64,000 bases of DNA from Verrucomicrobiota bacterium (GTDB lineage: Bacteria > Verrucomicrobiota > Verrucomicrobiia > Opitutales > Seribacteraceae), in contig JAOLZO010000008.1 of assembly GCA_028343845.1 (NCBI GenBank), forward strand, positions 1-64,000. The letters are read 5' to 3'. Made by a program: the position numbers and the translations under genes. Under the pieces are notes generated by a model. The model was given only the letters and a program-made list of their open reading frames with translations. It searched no databases and was not told the DNA's origin. Of the stretch, positions 1 through 7,887 are shown piece after piece. Numbering within the stretch: the stretch's first letter is position 1; each line of letters begins with the position of its first letter.

Positions 1-405
1 GGGCAGATGCGCGGTGAAGTAAGCTGGAAGGACGGCAAGTCGCAAGGGCTTTATACTCTTTGGTACGAGAACGGGCAGATGAAGAAGGAAGGAAACCAAA
101 AGGACGGAAAGATGGAGGGGAATTGGACATATTGGCATGAGAACGGGCAGACAATGATGGAAGCACGCTACAAGGAAGGCAAGCGGGACGGGCTTTGGAG
201 TTGGTGGTACGAGAACGGGCAGAAGAAGTGCGAATCAAACTGGAAGGACGGAAAGCTCATTTCTGCCGAGAGTTGGAAACCTTATGGCGAAGAGTGTGAC
301 ATGACCTATATCGATAGGGACGGGAATGGGGTTGTGGTTAGCTACAAAGATAACGGGACGGAAAGCTATCGCGACACCTACAAGGACGGCGAACGAGTCG
401 ACTAA
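1..405 (+). CDS. YwqK/MORN-variant repeat protein, 5' end outside the window
   Basis: The reading frame is open from base 1 (first codons read Gly-Gln-Met), so the true start lies upstream. The visible 134 codons consist of roughly 24-residue repeats of the type WYENGQ...NWKDGK...G, the MORN_2/YwqK-antitoxin repeat, which forms stacked beta-hairpins. The tail (WKPYGEEC, DGNGVVV, YKDNGTES, YKDGE) closely matches the C-termini of the next two genes, so this is the first visible member of a tandem family. No toxin gene is adjacent and the antitoxin label of the family is only historical. The function is unknown; the relatives next door look like exported or lipid-anchored proteins. Confidence 0.75.
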   Translation, partial: GQMRGEVSWKDGKSQGLYTLWYENGQMKKEGNQKDGKMEGNWTYWHENGQTMMEARYKEGKRDGLWSWWYENGQKKCESNWKDGKLISAESWKPYGEECDMTYIDRDGNGVVVSYKDNGTESYRDTYKDGERVD

Positions 406-412
406 CCCCCTG

Positions 413-460
413 ACAACCCCCAACCCTTGACCCTCGCCCAAGGAGGCGCTTGGATCGGGG
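413..460 (+). repeat. 48-bp intergenic direct repeat, copy 1
   Basis: This stretch just after the stop of the first YwqK-type gene recurs at 1252-1299 after the second gene with a single difference (AAGGAGG here, AAAGAGG there). It marks the boundary of the unit that was duplicated together with the genes. It contains CCAA and TTGG flanking a GC-rich core. Confidence 0.8.
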
Positions 461-461
461 A

Positions 462-486
462 TTACAAAATCCCTAGGATTTTGTAA
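462..486. repeat. Perfect 11-bp inverted repeat (hairpin) between YwqK-type genes
   Basis: TTACAAAATCC, a 3-base spacer CTA, then GGATTTTGTAA. The arms are perfectly complementary. No T-run follows, so it is not a textbook intrinsic terminator. It lies between the 48-bp repeat and the start of the next gene at 522 and has no counterpart between the second and third genes. It could be a transcript hairpin or a protein-binding palindrome. Confidence 0.6.
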
Positions 487-521
487 GAGGCTTATCCGAG
501 GTTTAGCGCTACGATAGAGAC

Positions 522-1244
522 ATGATGAAAGCTACATTATTTGCTCTGTTTGTCGCCCTGCTCATGGTTGGTTGTGGAGAACCTGACCTAAGCGATCCCG
601 ATGTGGTTACCTGGTCGAAGCTACAGGATCGTAACGGGACCATGCATATGCCTTATGAAGAGACTCCCTTTACGGGTCGGGCGTTGGACTATTACATCCC
701 ATCCGGGCATCGGAAGGCGGAAGTAAACTTGAAGGACGGCAAGCAGAACGGGCTTACGGCTGGGTGGTACGAGAACGGACAGAAGGAGTGGGAAGCAAAC
801 TGGGAGGACGGCAAGCGGGACGGGCTTACGACGCAATGGTACGAGAACGGACAGAAGGAGTGGGAAGGAAACTGGAGGGACAGCAAGACTGACGGTCTTA
901 CGACTGAGTGGTACGAGAACGGGCAGAAATCGTTCGAAGCAAACTGGAAGGACGGAAAACTCATGTCTGCCGTTCAATGGAAACGCAATGGCGAAAAGTG
1001 TCCCGTGACCAATGTGAAGGACGGGAATGGGTTTGCGGTTAGGTACAACGAGGACGGAACAGAAAACAGTCGCGAAACCTTCAAGGACGGCAAGCTCATG
1101 TATGCCGTTACATGGAAACCCAATGGCGAGAAGTGTCCCGTAACCAATGTAAAGGACGGGAACGGGGTTGTGGTTCAATACAACGAGGACGGGACGGAAA
1201 GCCTTCGCTTGACCTACAAGGACGGCGAACTAGTCAAAGACTAA
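522..1244 (+). CDS. YwqK/MORN-variant repeat lipoprotein
   Basis: 240 residues. The N-terminus MMKATLFALFVALLMVGCG is a lipoprotein signal peptide with lipobox LMVGC, so the mature protein should be anchored to a membrane by Cys18 (Cys17 if the second ATG at 525 is used). Residues 60-150 carry four WYENGQ-type repeats, three of them on near-identical 72-bp DNA units. The C-terminal part has a second, longer internal duplication (KLMSAVQWKRNGEKC and KLMYAVTWKPNGEKC, each followed by PVTNVKDGNG). The repeats belong to the MORN_2/YwqK family, whose members are annotated as antitoxins without much functional support. No signal in the sequence indicates the partner. It is a tandem paralogue of both neighbours. 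Confidence 0.8.
   Translation: MMKATLFALFVALLMVGCGEPDLSDPDVVTWSKLQDRNGTMHMPYEETPFTGRALDYYIPSGHRKAEVNLKDGKQNGLTAGWYENGQKEWEANWEDGKRDGLTTQWYENGQKEWEGNWRDSKTDGLTTEWYENGQKSFEANWKDGKLMSAVQWKRNGEKCPVTNVKDGNGFAVRYNEDGTENSRETFKDGKLMYAVTWKPNGEKCPVTNVKDGNGVVVQYNEDGTESLRLTYKDGELVKD
765..980 (+). repeat. Three tandem 72-bp coding repeats
   Basis: Units start at 765, 837 and 909, each opening with TGGTACGAGAACGG and encoding 24 residues of the WYENGQ repeat. DNA similarity between units is high enough that slipped-strand or recombinational change in copy number is plausible. Related units occur in the flanking genes. Confidence 0.75.
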
Positions 1245-1251
1245 TCCCCTT

Positions 1252-1299
1252 ACAACCCCCAACCCTTGACCCTCGCCCAAAGAGGCGCTTGGATCGGGG
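1252..1299 (+). repeat. 48-bp intergenic direct repeat, copy 2
   Basis: Second copy of the sequence at 413-460, here ending three bases before the ATG of the third YwqK-type gene. It provides the leader of that gene and probably arose with the tandem gene duplication. Confidence 0.8.
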
Positions 1300-1301
1300 G
1301 G

Positions 1302-1916
1302 ATGAAGCCGGTCCTACTCTCTCTCGCCATCGCCCTGCTCATGGTTGGGTGGGGGGAGGTTGTTGACTATGAGAAGCTACAGGATCGAGGCGGGGTCATG
1401 TATCTACCTAACGAAGAGACTCCCTTTACCGGTCGGGCGGAGAGTTTTCACGAGAACGGGCAGAAGAGTGACGAAATAAACTTCAAGGACGGCAAGTGGG
1501 ATGGACTCAGGACTGCTTGGTATCCCAATGGGCAAAAGTACCTTTCATGTAACTACGAGGACGGCAAGACTACAAGTTTCACTAGGTGGTACGAGAATGG
1601 GCAAAAGTCGACAGAAGGATTCGATTACTCCCGCAATCAACACAAAGAAATTTCTTGGTACAAAAACGGGCAAAAGTCATCTGAAGTTATCTATCGTGAC
1701 GGCAAGCCCGACAAACCAATCTCTGCCAAAGTTTGGAAGCCTAATGGCGAAAAGTGTACTCTAACCAACTTGAAGGACGGAAATGGGATTAAAGCTTCCT
1801 ACAGCGACGATAGGACATGGCAAAGTTTTTACTCTACCTACAAGGACGGCAAGATCGTAGGTTATCAAGACCTCCAAACTGGAGAGAGAAGGATTGGACC
1901 AACCCCCAAAGGGTGA
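1302..1916 (+). CDS. YwqK/MORN-variant repeat protein with altered lipobox
   Basis: Third tandem paralogue, 204 residues from the ATG at 1302. This start gives a proper signal sequence, MKPVLLSLAIALLMVGWGE; an in-frame TTG at 1266 lies inside the intergenic repeat and is less likely. The signal is nearly the same as in the preceding gene, but the lipobox cysteine is Trp (LMVGWG instead of LMVGCG), so this copy should not be lipidated and may stay as a membrane-anchored or differently cleaved protein. About four WYENGQ/WYPNGQ/WYKNGQ repeats follow, then the family C-terminus with WKPNGEKC and LKDGNG. It is more diverged in sequence than the other two copies. Confidence 0.75.
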   Translation: MKPVLLSLAIALLMVGWGEVVDYEKLQDRGGVMYLPNEETPFTGRAESFHENGQKSDEINFKDGKWDGLRTAWYPNGQKYLSCNYEDGKTTSFTRWYENGQKSTEGFDYSRNQHKEISWYKNGQKSSEVIYRDGKPDKPISAKVWKPNGEKCTLTNLKDGNGIKASYSDDRTWQSFYSTYKDGKIVGYQDLQTGERRIGPTPKG

Positions 1917-1948
1917 GGGCCGCCACCCGAAGATGACGACCCTCTTGG

Positions 1949-3379
1949 TCAGAAAGTCTTCTCGAGGAACTCCCTCGTTTCCTTCTCCTTAATCACGTCC
2001 CGCCAGTCAACGCCCTCAGGCAGGATCTTCCAAAACGCCTGAGCCTGTCCCTCCGTCGCAAGGGCCTTGTAGTGGCTGTGCTGGACCTGAGGTGAGTGCC
2101 CGGCCCAGAGTCCGACCTTCCGGTCGTCCTCTATCACCTTCAGGCGAAAGGTAACAGCCGTGTGGCGCAGGCCGTCGTGGATGGGCTTGCCCTTGTCCTC
2201 TGCCGTCGGGTCCCCGATCAGTTCGGCAAGCTCAGGCCAGGCGGAGGAAGCGTTCCTCGTGACCACGCCTCTCCAGCCACGGTATCCGGCGATGGCGTAT
2301 ACCCGTTGGGTGTTCTTGATCGAGTAGTGTGGGGCCACGGGTCCGGAGTCCTGCCTGTAGGGCTTGATCCACTCCACGCAAGTCTCAGGGAGGGTAATGG
2401 TCCTGAAGGTCGAGCCGCCCTTCCCTTTCGCGTTGATCGTGACCTCGACCTTGCCGCTCTCGTTCCAAGCAAAGTCGCTCCAGTCAAGCCGCCGCACCTC
2501 TTCAGGGCGGATGGCGGAGAAGAGCCCCAAAGCAAAGTAAGGCACCACGACGGTTCCCTCCGGCAGCTTCCTTCCGGTACGAGCTGGCGACTTCTTGATC
2601 AGCTCGTCGTACTTGGCCGCTGATTCGATTATCCTGCGAGCCTCCTCGTGGGTGTAGGCCTGAGGTCGGGGGTGGTCCTTGGGTGGCGGGGAAACCTTCT
2701 CGAAGATCTTGGTCGGGATTGCCTCGAGGTCGACATAAGCGAATTTGAAGAAACCCGAGAGAGCTGCCCATTCATTCCTTCTTTCGGTCTGAGAGATTCC
2801 TTTCTTGTTTCTGAGCCCACGCTCGAAGGACCATGGCGTCCGCTTGTCACCCTTTTCCGAACGGATCCAGCTCTTGATGTCGTGGTGGTCGAAGTCGCTT
2901 ACGTAAATCTTGTCGCCCTTCCAAGCGTCGCAAAAGCGACGCAGACGGTTTATCGTGGATTTGACATACTCTTTTGTAACCGTCCGCTTACTGAGCTCAT
3001 CGATGTATTTCTCAAGAGCTTCACTCAGTTTCATCTTTTTGTAACCGCCCACCTGATAATTTTGGGCGTAGAACGACACAGCCTCGACAAATGAAATCGG
3101 GCGGTCCGACTTCACTTGGTTTAGGATTTCCCGAGCAAGGTGATACTCCTCTTCCTGCTCAAAGGAAATTTTTGTCTGTCTGGTTTCGCCCCCGCCGATT
3201 GAATTAAGATAGGTGCGGTCCAGTTCGGTCACGTAATTCTGAGCGCTCATCCTCGAATCAAAACGCTTGCGCAAATACGATTTCTCAGGATAATGCACCG
3301 TTCCTTTGACGATGAAGATTTCTTTCAAGCCCGACAATTGCGGACCATCTATTTTAAGATTTTTGGATGGGAGGTTCAT
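1949..3379 (-). CDS. Tyrosine recombinase / phage-type integrase
   Basis: 476 residues. The C-terminal half shows the tyrosine recombinase catalytic set: Arg291 in SAIRPEEVRRLDW, His401-x3-Arg405 in HDGLRHTAVTF, His428 in WAGHSP and the nucleophile Tyr437 in HSHYKAL. The N-terminal ~110 residues are a variable arm-binding-type region, and 115-240 the core-binding domain (KLSEALEKYIDEL onward). It lies beside a tRNA-Leu gene and a tandem accessory gene family, the setting of an integrative element, but it is transcribed away from the 5' side of the tRNA, which is not the usual arrangement for 3'-end integration. The gene looks intact. Target and directionality partners are not visible. Confidence 0.85.
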   Translation of the reverse strand: MNLPSKNLKIDGPQLSGLKEIFIVKGTVHYPEKSYLRKRFDSRMSAQNYVTELDRTYLNSIGGGETRQTKISFEQEEEYHLAREILNQVKSDRPISFVEAVSFYAQNYQVGGYKKMKLSEALEKYIDELSKRTVTKEYVKSTINRLRRFCDAWKGDKIYVSDFDHHDIKSWIRSEKGDKRTPWSFERGLRNKKGISQTERRNEWAALSGFFKFAYVDLEAIPTKIFEKVSPPPKDHPRPQAYTHEEARRIIESAAKYDELIKKSPARTGRKLPEGTVVVPYFALGLFSAIRPEEVRRLDWSDFAWNESGKVEVTINAKGKGGSTFRTITLPETCVEWIKPYRQDSGPVAPHYSIKNTQRVYAIAGYRGWRGVVTRNASSAWPELAELIGDPTAEDKGKPIHDGLRHTAVTFRLKVIEDDRKVGLWAGHSPQVQHSHYKALATEGQAQAFWKILPEGVDWRDVIKEKETREFLEKTF

Positions 3380-3430
3380 ATTGACTTATTCTGTCAGCGC
3401 TTGGCTGGTTTGTAAGGGATTTCTTTCTCA

Positions 3431-3455
3431 ACTTTGCAACATTTCATTGCAAAGT
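3431..3455. repeat. 9-bp perfect inverted repeat upstream of the integrase
   Basis: ACTTTGCAA, 7-base spacer CATTTCA, then TTGCAAAGT. It lies 52 bp upstream of the integrase ATG and 65 bp before the tRNA-Leu. The symmetry suits either an operator controlling the integrase or a recombinase core-type site (paired arms around a 7-bp overlap region). Confidence 0.5.
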
Positions 3456-3519
3456 AGTGAAACCGTCAAAATCGGAGCGCGTCATAGCGCTGCGTAAACA
3501 GTTAATAATCAAACCCTTT

Positions 3520-3606
3520 GCCGGGGTGGCGGAATTGGTAGACGCGCTAGATTCAGGTTCTAGTGTCCGCAAGGACGTGCGAGTTCAACTCTCGCCCTCG
3601 GCACCA
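3520..3606 (+). tRNA. tRNA-Leu (anticodon CAG)
   Basis: Acceptor strands GCCGGGG and CCTCGGC pair over seven positions with one G-T. The anticodon stem CTAGA/TCTAG surrounds loop TTCAGGT with CAG at 3554-3556. A long class II variable arm (TGTCCGCAAGGACG) and T-arm GCGAG-TTCAACT-CTCGC follow. CCA is encoded (3604-3606). Confidence 0.95.
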
Positions 3607-3831
3607 TGATTTTTATAAGTTTCAAAGAAATTTATTGCTATAATTTTCCGTATCCTTCAATTATCATCGGTTCGGACTCATGCTGAAATCAAGTCGATTG
3701 ATCAATACCTTTCCCAAAGCTTTACCAAGCATGAAAGGTATTTCCCTCGCGATTTACTCCCAGCAACTTCGCTTGAAAGGTAAATTCAATGCGTTGATTG
3801 GTGATGCCCCGACAGAAGACAACCTGCAAAT

Positions 3832-4719
3832 ATGGGCATTTGGAAAGGACTCCAAGTAAATTTAGCCTGTATTGCCCCTCGAGTGGTCAAGAAAGTTGCA
3901 AAAGTTATAATGCTTTATCTTCCCAGAATATCTTTCTTGATTATCATCATGGTTTCCTTAGCCAGATACGCTTGGGGAATAACAACAGAGGATTTGAAAC
4001 TCAAAGCCCTTGAAGGTCATGCCTTGTCCCAGGTAAAGCTTGGTTTCCATTTTTCGAGAGGTCATCAAAAAGATGAAAAGGAAGCCGTCTATTGGATGAC
4101 AATGGCTGCGAGGCAAGAGATCCCCATGGCGTGTCGGTATTTGGGTTTTGCATACCTTGAAGGAAAGGGAACTGCAGGAAACGCTTTCCTCGCAGAAAAA
4201 TGGTTTAGCAAAGGAGCGCATAAGAGAGACACCTTATCCATGATCGGCCTAGCTGACACTCTTGTCATCCTTAAAAAGCCAATTGAATCGGTAGCTTGGC
4301 TTAAATTGGCTGAAGAACTCTCTGAACCTCAAGCCAAATGGCGGCTTGAAAAAGTGCTTCCCACTTTAAAAGAAGAGGAAAAAAAGCAAGTCATCGGCAC
4401 AGTTGATCGCTTGAGATCAACCCTTTCCACTTCATTAAACACACCAATTCCGGACAAATCTCCAAAAAAGAAAAAGCGTCTGACACTTGCCAACGGAGAC
4501 TCCTATCATGGGGAAATCAGAAACAACGAGCCTCACGGCTTTGGGGAAAGGCTTTCGAAAAGCGGAAAAATCTACCAAGGGTCCTTCAAGAATGGCCTCG
4601 AAGACGGATTCGGAACATTGTTTTCCAAGGACGGAGTCATAACCTACCAAGGTCTATGGAGAAAAGGCAGTCCCGTAGACAAGATAGACGAGCCGACCGA
4701 GGAGCAAAAGAACGATTAA
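3832..4719 (+). CDS. Sel1-repeat and MORN-repeat protein, probably exported
   Basis: 295 residues from the ATG at 3832. An internal ATG at 3910 would begin with MLYLPRISFLIIIMVSLA, a cleaner signal peptide or anchor, so the start is uncertain; neither has a good Shine-Dalgarno. Residues about 60-165 hold Sel1-like helical repeats (ALSQVKLGFHFSRG, EAVYWMTMAA, ACRYLGFAYLEGKG, AEKWFSKGA, SVAWLKLAEE). Residues about 220-285 hold MORN repeats (DSYHGEIRNNEPHGFGE, YQGSFKNGLEDGFGT). Both repeat types are protein-interaction or membrane-association modules. The gene stands alone between tRNA-Leu and a convergent operon. No function can be assigned beyond a scaffold-type secreted protein. Confidence 0.7.
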   Translation: MGIWKGLQVNLACIAPRVVKKVAKVIMLYLPRISFLIIIMVSLARYAWGITTEDLKLKALEGHALSQVKLGFHFSRGHQKDEKEAVYWMTMAARQEIPMACRYLGFAYLEGKGTAGNAFLAEKWFSKGAHKRDTLSMIGLADTLVILKKPIESVAWLKLAEELSEPQAKWRLEKVLPTLKEEEKKQVIGTVDRLRSTLSTSLNTPIPDKSPKKKKRLTLANGDSYHGEIRNNEPHGFGERLSKSGKIYQGSFKNGLEDGFGTLFSKDGVITYQGLWRKGSPVDKIDEPTEEQKND

Positions 4720-4752
4720 GGTTATCGACTGGACCGGAGAGCTCAGAACAGA

Positions 4753-4914
4753 TCAATGAGACTCGGAATGCGAATGATGATCTAGTACGCCATCTACATA
4801 AAGCTTGGACGCCCATATGCCCAAAGCCAAAACGGCAAACATGACGACCGGAACAAGAAAGACCGGCAGTTTGAATTTACTATGACCAAAGCTAGGATTG
4901 TCGATGAAGTCCAT
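4753..4914 (-). CDS. Small single-pass membrane protein downstream of korB
   Basis: A 53-codon ORF beginning MDFIDNPSFGHSKFKLPV and ending in a His/Ser-rich tail (DHHSHSESH). The middle (PVFLVPVVMFAVLALGIWA) is a clear transmembrane segment, predicted with a short charged N-terminus and a His-rich C-terminus. It lies 74 bp downstream of korB on the same strand, so it may be the third gene of the kor transcript. The upstream sequence AGAAAGAT is a weak ribosome site. Small hydrophobic proteins of this kind are often missed in annotation. It has no recognised family; a role in membrane tethering of the oxidoreductase is only a guess from position. Confidence 0.6.
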   Translation of the reverse strand: MDFIDNPSFGHSKFKLPVFLVPVVMFAVLALGIWASKLYVDGVLDHHSHSESH

Positions 4915-4988
4915 ATCTTTCTATTTTAAGAATTATTAGTTATGTCAATTGGCAATGCGTCTGCTTCCCCCAAATTTATCCAAATCTC

Positions 4989-6017
4989 TCAGCCTTCCAC
5001 CACCCAGGAATTCTTCCCAGTAAGCAATCCCTGTAAATTTCCTTCACCTTGTGATTGAGCATCTTCGACCTGCTTACATAAGGCCTCATCATAAGTTTCA
5101 CGCCCCTCTAGTTGACGCAGAACACCAATGGGCGTTGGGAAGGCCGGGTGGGTCATCTGTGCCAGGATAGTTGCATAAGCGGAGTTAGGGTTAGCCGGTT
5201 GATGGACCAAGAGGTCTGCCTCGGAGACGCCGTCTCCTAGGGAAACGATTTCAGGGTCCAATCCATTTAACTTGATCCCCTTGTCCATCTCTTTGCCAAA
5301 AATCAGGGGTTCACCTTCCTTGAGGACGAGAAGTTGATCCCCTTTGAATTCACGTGAAGTGACGGATTCAAAGGTCTTGTCGTTGAAAATAACGCAGTTC
5401 TGAAAAACTTCGACGAACGAAGTGCCTTTATGAGCCTCCGCCGCCTTGAAGGTTTCAACCATATGCTTCATGTCCGTATCAAGGGTTCGAGCAACAAAAG
5501 TAGCCTCGCTGCCCAAAGCGAAAACAAGGGGATTGACGGGGTGATCCACCGAACCGAGAGGCGTGCTCTTGGTCTTCTTTCCTACCTCGGAAGTAGGACT
5601 GTACTGTCCCTTGGTCAGACCATAAATACGATTGTTGAAAAGAAGAACGGTAATATCTAGGTTCCGCCTGAGGAGATGAAGCAAATGATTGCCCCCTATG
5701 GACAAACCGTCTCCATCTCCCGTCACCATCCAAACCGACAGATCTGGATTCGCAACTTTTATGCCGGTGGCGACGGTCGGCGCCCGACCGTGGATCGTAT
5801 GAAACCCGTAAGTATTCATGTAGTAGGGAAACCTGCTACTACATCCGATGCCACTGACCACGACAAAGTTTTCCTTGGGAATCCCAAGCTCAGGTAATGT
5901 CCGCTGTACCGCATTCAAGATCGTATAATCTCCGCAGCCCGGGCACCAACGCACGTCATTTGGTGTTACAAAATCCTTTTTGGTAAGAACGTTTTCTTCA
6001 GTAGTCGTAGTGCTCAT
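4989..6017 (-). CDS. korB: 2-oxoglutarate:ferredoxin oxidoreductase, beta subunit
   Basis: 342 residues. The thiamine diphosphate-binding subunit of the KorAB type. Visible motifs are WCPGCGDY (residues 24-31, cluster/TPP region), IGCSSRFPYYMNTYGFHTIHGRAPTV-type substrate segment split around residue 60-80, and GDGDGLSIGGNH (about 99-110), the TPP-Mg motif. The enzyme catalyses CoA-dependent oxidative decarboxylation of 2-oxoglutarate to succinyl-CoA with reduction of ferredoxin, replacing or complementing the 2-oxoglutarate dehydrogenase complex of the TCA cycle. It follows korA by 19 bp on the same strand, a typical two-gene operon. A 2-oxoacid specificity other than 2-oxoglutarate cannot be excluded from sequence reading alone. 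Confidence 0.9.
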   Translation of the reverse strand: MSTTTTEENVLTKKDFVTPNDVRWCPGCGDYTILNAVQRTLPELGIPKENFVVVSGIGCSSRFPYYMNTYGFHTIHGRAPTVATGIKVANPDLSVWMVTGDGDGLSIGGNHLLHLLRRNLDITVLLFNNRIYGLTKGQYSPTSEVGKKTKSTPLGSVDHPVNPLVFALGSEATFVARTLDTDMKHMVETFKAAEAHKGTSFVEVFQNCVIFNDKTFESVTSREFKGDQLLVLKEGEPLIFGKEMDKGIKLNGLDPEIVSLGDGVSEADLLVHQPANPNSAYATILAQMTHPAFPTPIGVLRQLEGRETYDEALCKQVEDAQSQGEGNLQGLLTGKNSWVVEG

Positions 6018-6036
6018 GAAAATTCAGTGGTAGCCT

Positions 6037-7878
6037 TCACGCGAGGTGTTCAAGAAACTTTTGTCGCAATTCCGAAACCTTGAAAGGCTTGCCTTGCACT
6101 CTTCCATAAGAAATCACGTCAACCAAGTACTTTGACCTCAAAACGAAGCTTAACTGACCCAAGTTCAACTCCGGTACGACAACCTTCTTAAAACGCCCCA
6201 TGATTTCTCCCAAATCGTCGGGCAAGGGATTGAGATGCCTCAAATGGACGTTGCTTACGGCATAACCTTCATCCCGCAGAAGCCTTACGGCAGAGGAAAT
6301 TGCCCCATAGGTACCGCCCCACCCGATCACGAGAAGATCTCCCTGTGAATCGCCAAGCACTTCGCAGGGACCATAGCTTTTGGCAATGCCTGCAACCTTT
6401 TGTTCGCGCAAGTGGGTCATTTGTTCGTGGTTGTCCGGATCATAGCTCACGCTGCCATCCTCGCTTTTCTCCAAGCCACCGATTCTGTGTTCCAACCCCA
6501 CCTGTCCGGGAATAGCCTGCTTTCTGGCAAGCGTCTCGCTATCTCTGCGATAAATTACGTATTCTTCTTCCGTGCTGGCGAAGGAATTCTCAATCTCGGG
6601 CAAATCACCTATGTTCGGAACAAGCCAAGGTTCGGCTCCATTCGCAACGTAAAGATCGCTCAAGAAGATAACGGGGGTCATATAAGTAATGGCTATGCGA
6701 ACAGCCTCTATCGCGCAATCGAAGCAATCGGATGGCGAATGAGCAGCCACGATAGGGAGAGGGCAATCTCCATGACGAGAAAACAGGGCCTGCAAAAGAT
6801 CGCTTTGCTCCGTCTTGGTTGGCAAGCCGGTACTTGGTCCACCCCTTTGGATGTTGCAGATAATGAGGGGCAACTCGGTAATGGAGGCCAAACCGATGAA
6901 TTCGCTCTTCAAGCACATTCCCGGACCACTCGTTGCGCACACCGAAAGATCCCCGGCAAAACTCGCTCCAATAGCTACCCCAATGGCAGCTATCTCATCT
7001 TCAGCCTGAACACATTTGACACCGAATTTCTTCAAGTGGGACAACCCTTCCAAAATCGGAGAAGCAGGCGTTATCGGATAGCCCGAATAAAGTAATTCCC
7101 TGTTCGCCTTTTCGGCTGCGACAACCAAGCCATAAACCGCCGCTTCGTTACCGGAAATCTTACGATAAACCCCTGGATGAACAGCCGCCTTGGAGACTTG
7201 GTAACGATTACGGGCTGTCTCCATGGTATCGCCCAAGTTGTTCCCGGCTTTAAGGGCGAGGGAATTTGCTTCAGCCACGTCAGGGAGTCGCTTGGCCCAC
7301 TTATCCTCAAAAAACTTCAAGGTTGGTTCCAGCGGGCGACCATAAACGTAGTACATGAAACCCAGGGCGAAGAAGTTCTTGCAACGAACCTTTTCCGCAG
7401 GCTTGAGAGGGCTTTCCGAAAGAGCCTCTTTGGTAAGGTTGGTCAAATCGAGTTCGACCAAATGGTATTTGTTACGGAAATCCTCATCCTCAAGGGGATT
7501 GTTCTCATAGTCGGCCTTGGCCAAATTCATCTTGTTAAACGAATCAATGTTCACCACCAACATCCCGCCTTCGGGCAGATCATCTATATTGGCCTTGAGC
7601 GCCGCAGGGTTCATGGCGACCAAGGCGTCCGGGGCATCACCGGGAGTCAAGATCTCCCGACTACCGAACTGCAACTGGAATCCCGAAACTCCTGCAAGGG
7701 TTCCAGCGGGGGCGCGGATCTCGGCAGGGAAATCGGGTAGCGTTGCGATATCGTTACCGGCAAAGGCGCTTGAGTCGGTGAACCTTTCACCCACGGTCTG
7801 CATACCGTCTCCGGAATCGCCCGCAAAGCGTACGACGGCAGATTCGATCTCTTCAAAGGAATCAGTTGGTTGGGTCAT
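6037..7878 (-). CDS. korA: 2-oxoglutarate:ferredoxin oxidoreductase, alpha (gamma-alpha fused) subunit
   Basis: 613 residues from the ATG at 7878 (a TTG one codon upstream is also in frame). Residues about 12-200 are the gamma-type domain (VVRFAGDSGDGMQTVGE), and from about 235 onward comes the pyruvate-flavodoxin/ferredoxin oxidoreductase alpha domain (SGYPITPASPILEGL, QAEDEIAAIG, CATSGPGMCLKSE, QRGGPSTGLPTKTEQSDL). This is the fused form typical of the aerobic-type KorA. It pairs with KorB to produce succinyl-CoA and reduced ferredoxin. The gene leads the operon; the predicted promoter directly upstream would give a transcript with almost no leader. Confidence 0.92.
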   Translation of the reverse strand: MTQPTDSFEEIESAVVRFAGDSGDGMQTVGERFTDSSAFAGNDIATLPDFPAEIRAPAGTLAGVSGFQLQFGSREILTPGDAPDALVAMNPAALKANIDDLPEGGMLVVNIDSFNKMNLAKADYENNPLEDEDFRNKYHLVELDLTNLTKEALSESPLKPAEKVRCKNFFALGFMYYVYGRPLEPTLKFFEDKWAKRLPDVAEANSLALKAGNNLGDTMETARNRYQVSKAAVHPGVYRKISGNEAAVYGLVVAAEKANRELLYSGYPITPASPILEGLSHLKKFGVKCVQAEDEIAAIGVAIGASFAGDLSVCATSGPGMCLKSEFIGLASITELPLIICNIQRGGPSTGLPTKTEQSDLLQALFSRHGDCPLPIVAAHSPSDCFDCAIEAVRIAITYMTPVIFLSDLYVANGAEPWLVPNIGDLPEIENSFASTEEEYVIYRRDSETLARKQAIPGQVGLEHRIGGLEKSEDGSVSYDPDNHEQMTHLREQKVAGIAKSYGPCEVLGDSQGDLLVIGWGGTYGAISSAVRLLRDEGYAVSNVHLRHLNPLPDDLGEIMGRFKKVVVPELNLGQLSFVLRSKYLVDVISYGRVQGKPFKVSELRQKFLEHLA

Positions 7879-7887
7879 CAAGAATTA

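Noticed and set aside
765-980. CRISPR-like regular repeats
   Set aside because: The 72-bp units are contiguous, coding and without spacers; they encode the WYENGQ repeat.
621-1178. Antisense frame over the second YwqK-type gene with Pro/Val-rich repeats
   Set aside because: The repetition simply mirrors the 72-bp sense repeats; there is no start context.
1-1916. A toxin-antitoxin module
   Set aside because: The YwqK family carries the antitoxin label, but no small toxin-like gene is adjacent to any of the copies and two have export signals.
3577-3606. tRNA-Leu 3' end as attachment site
   Set aside because: The integrase lies on the 5' side of the tRNA and no second copy of the tRNA 3' segment was noticed in the window.
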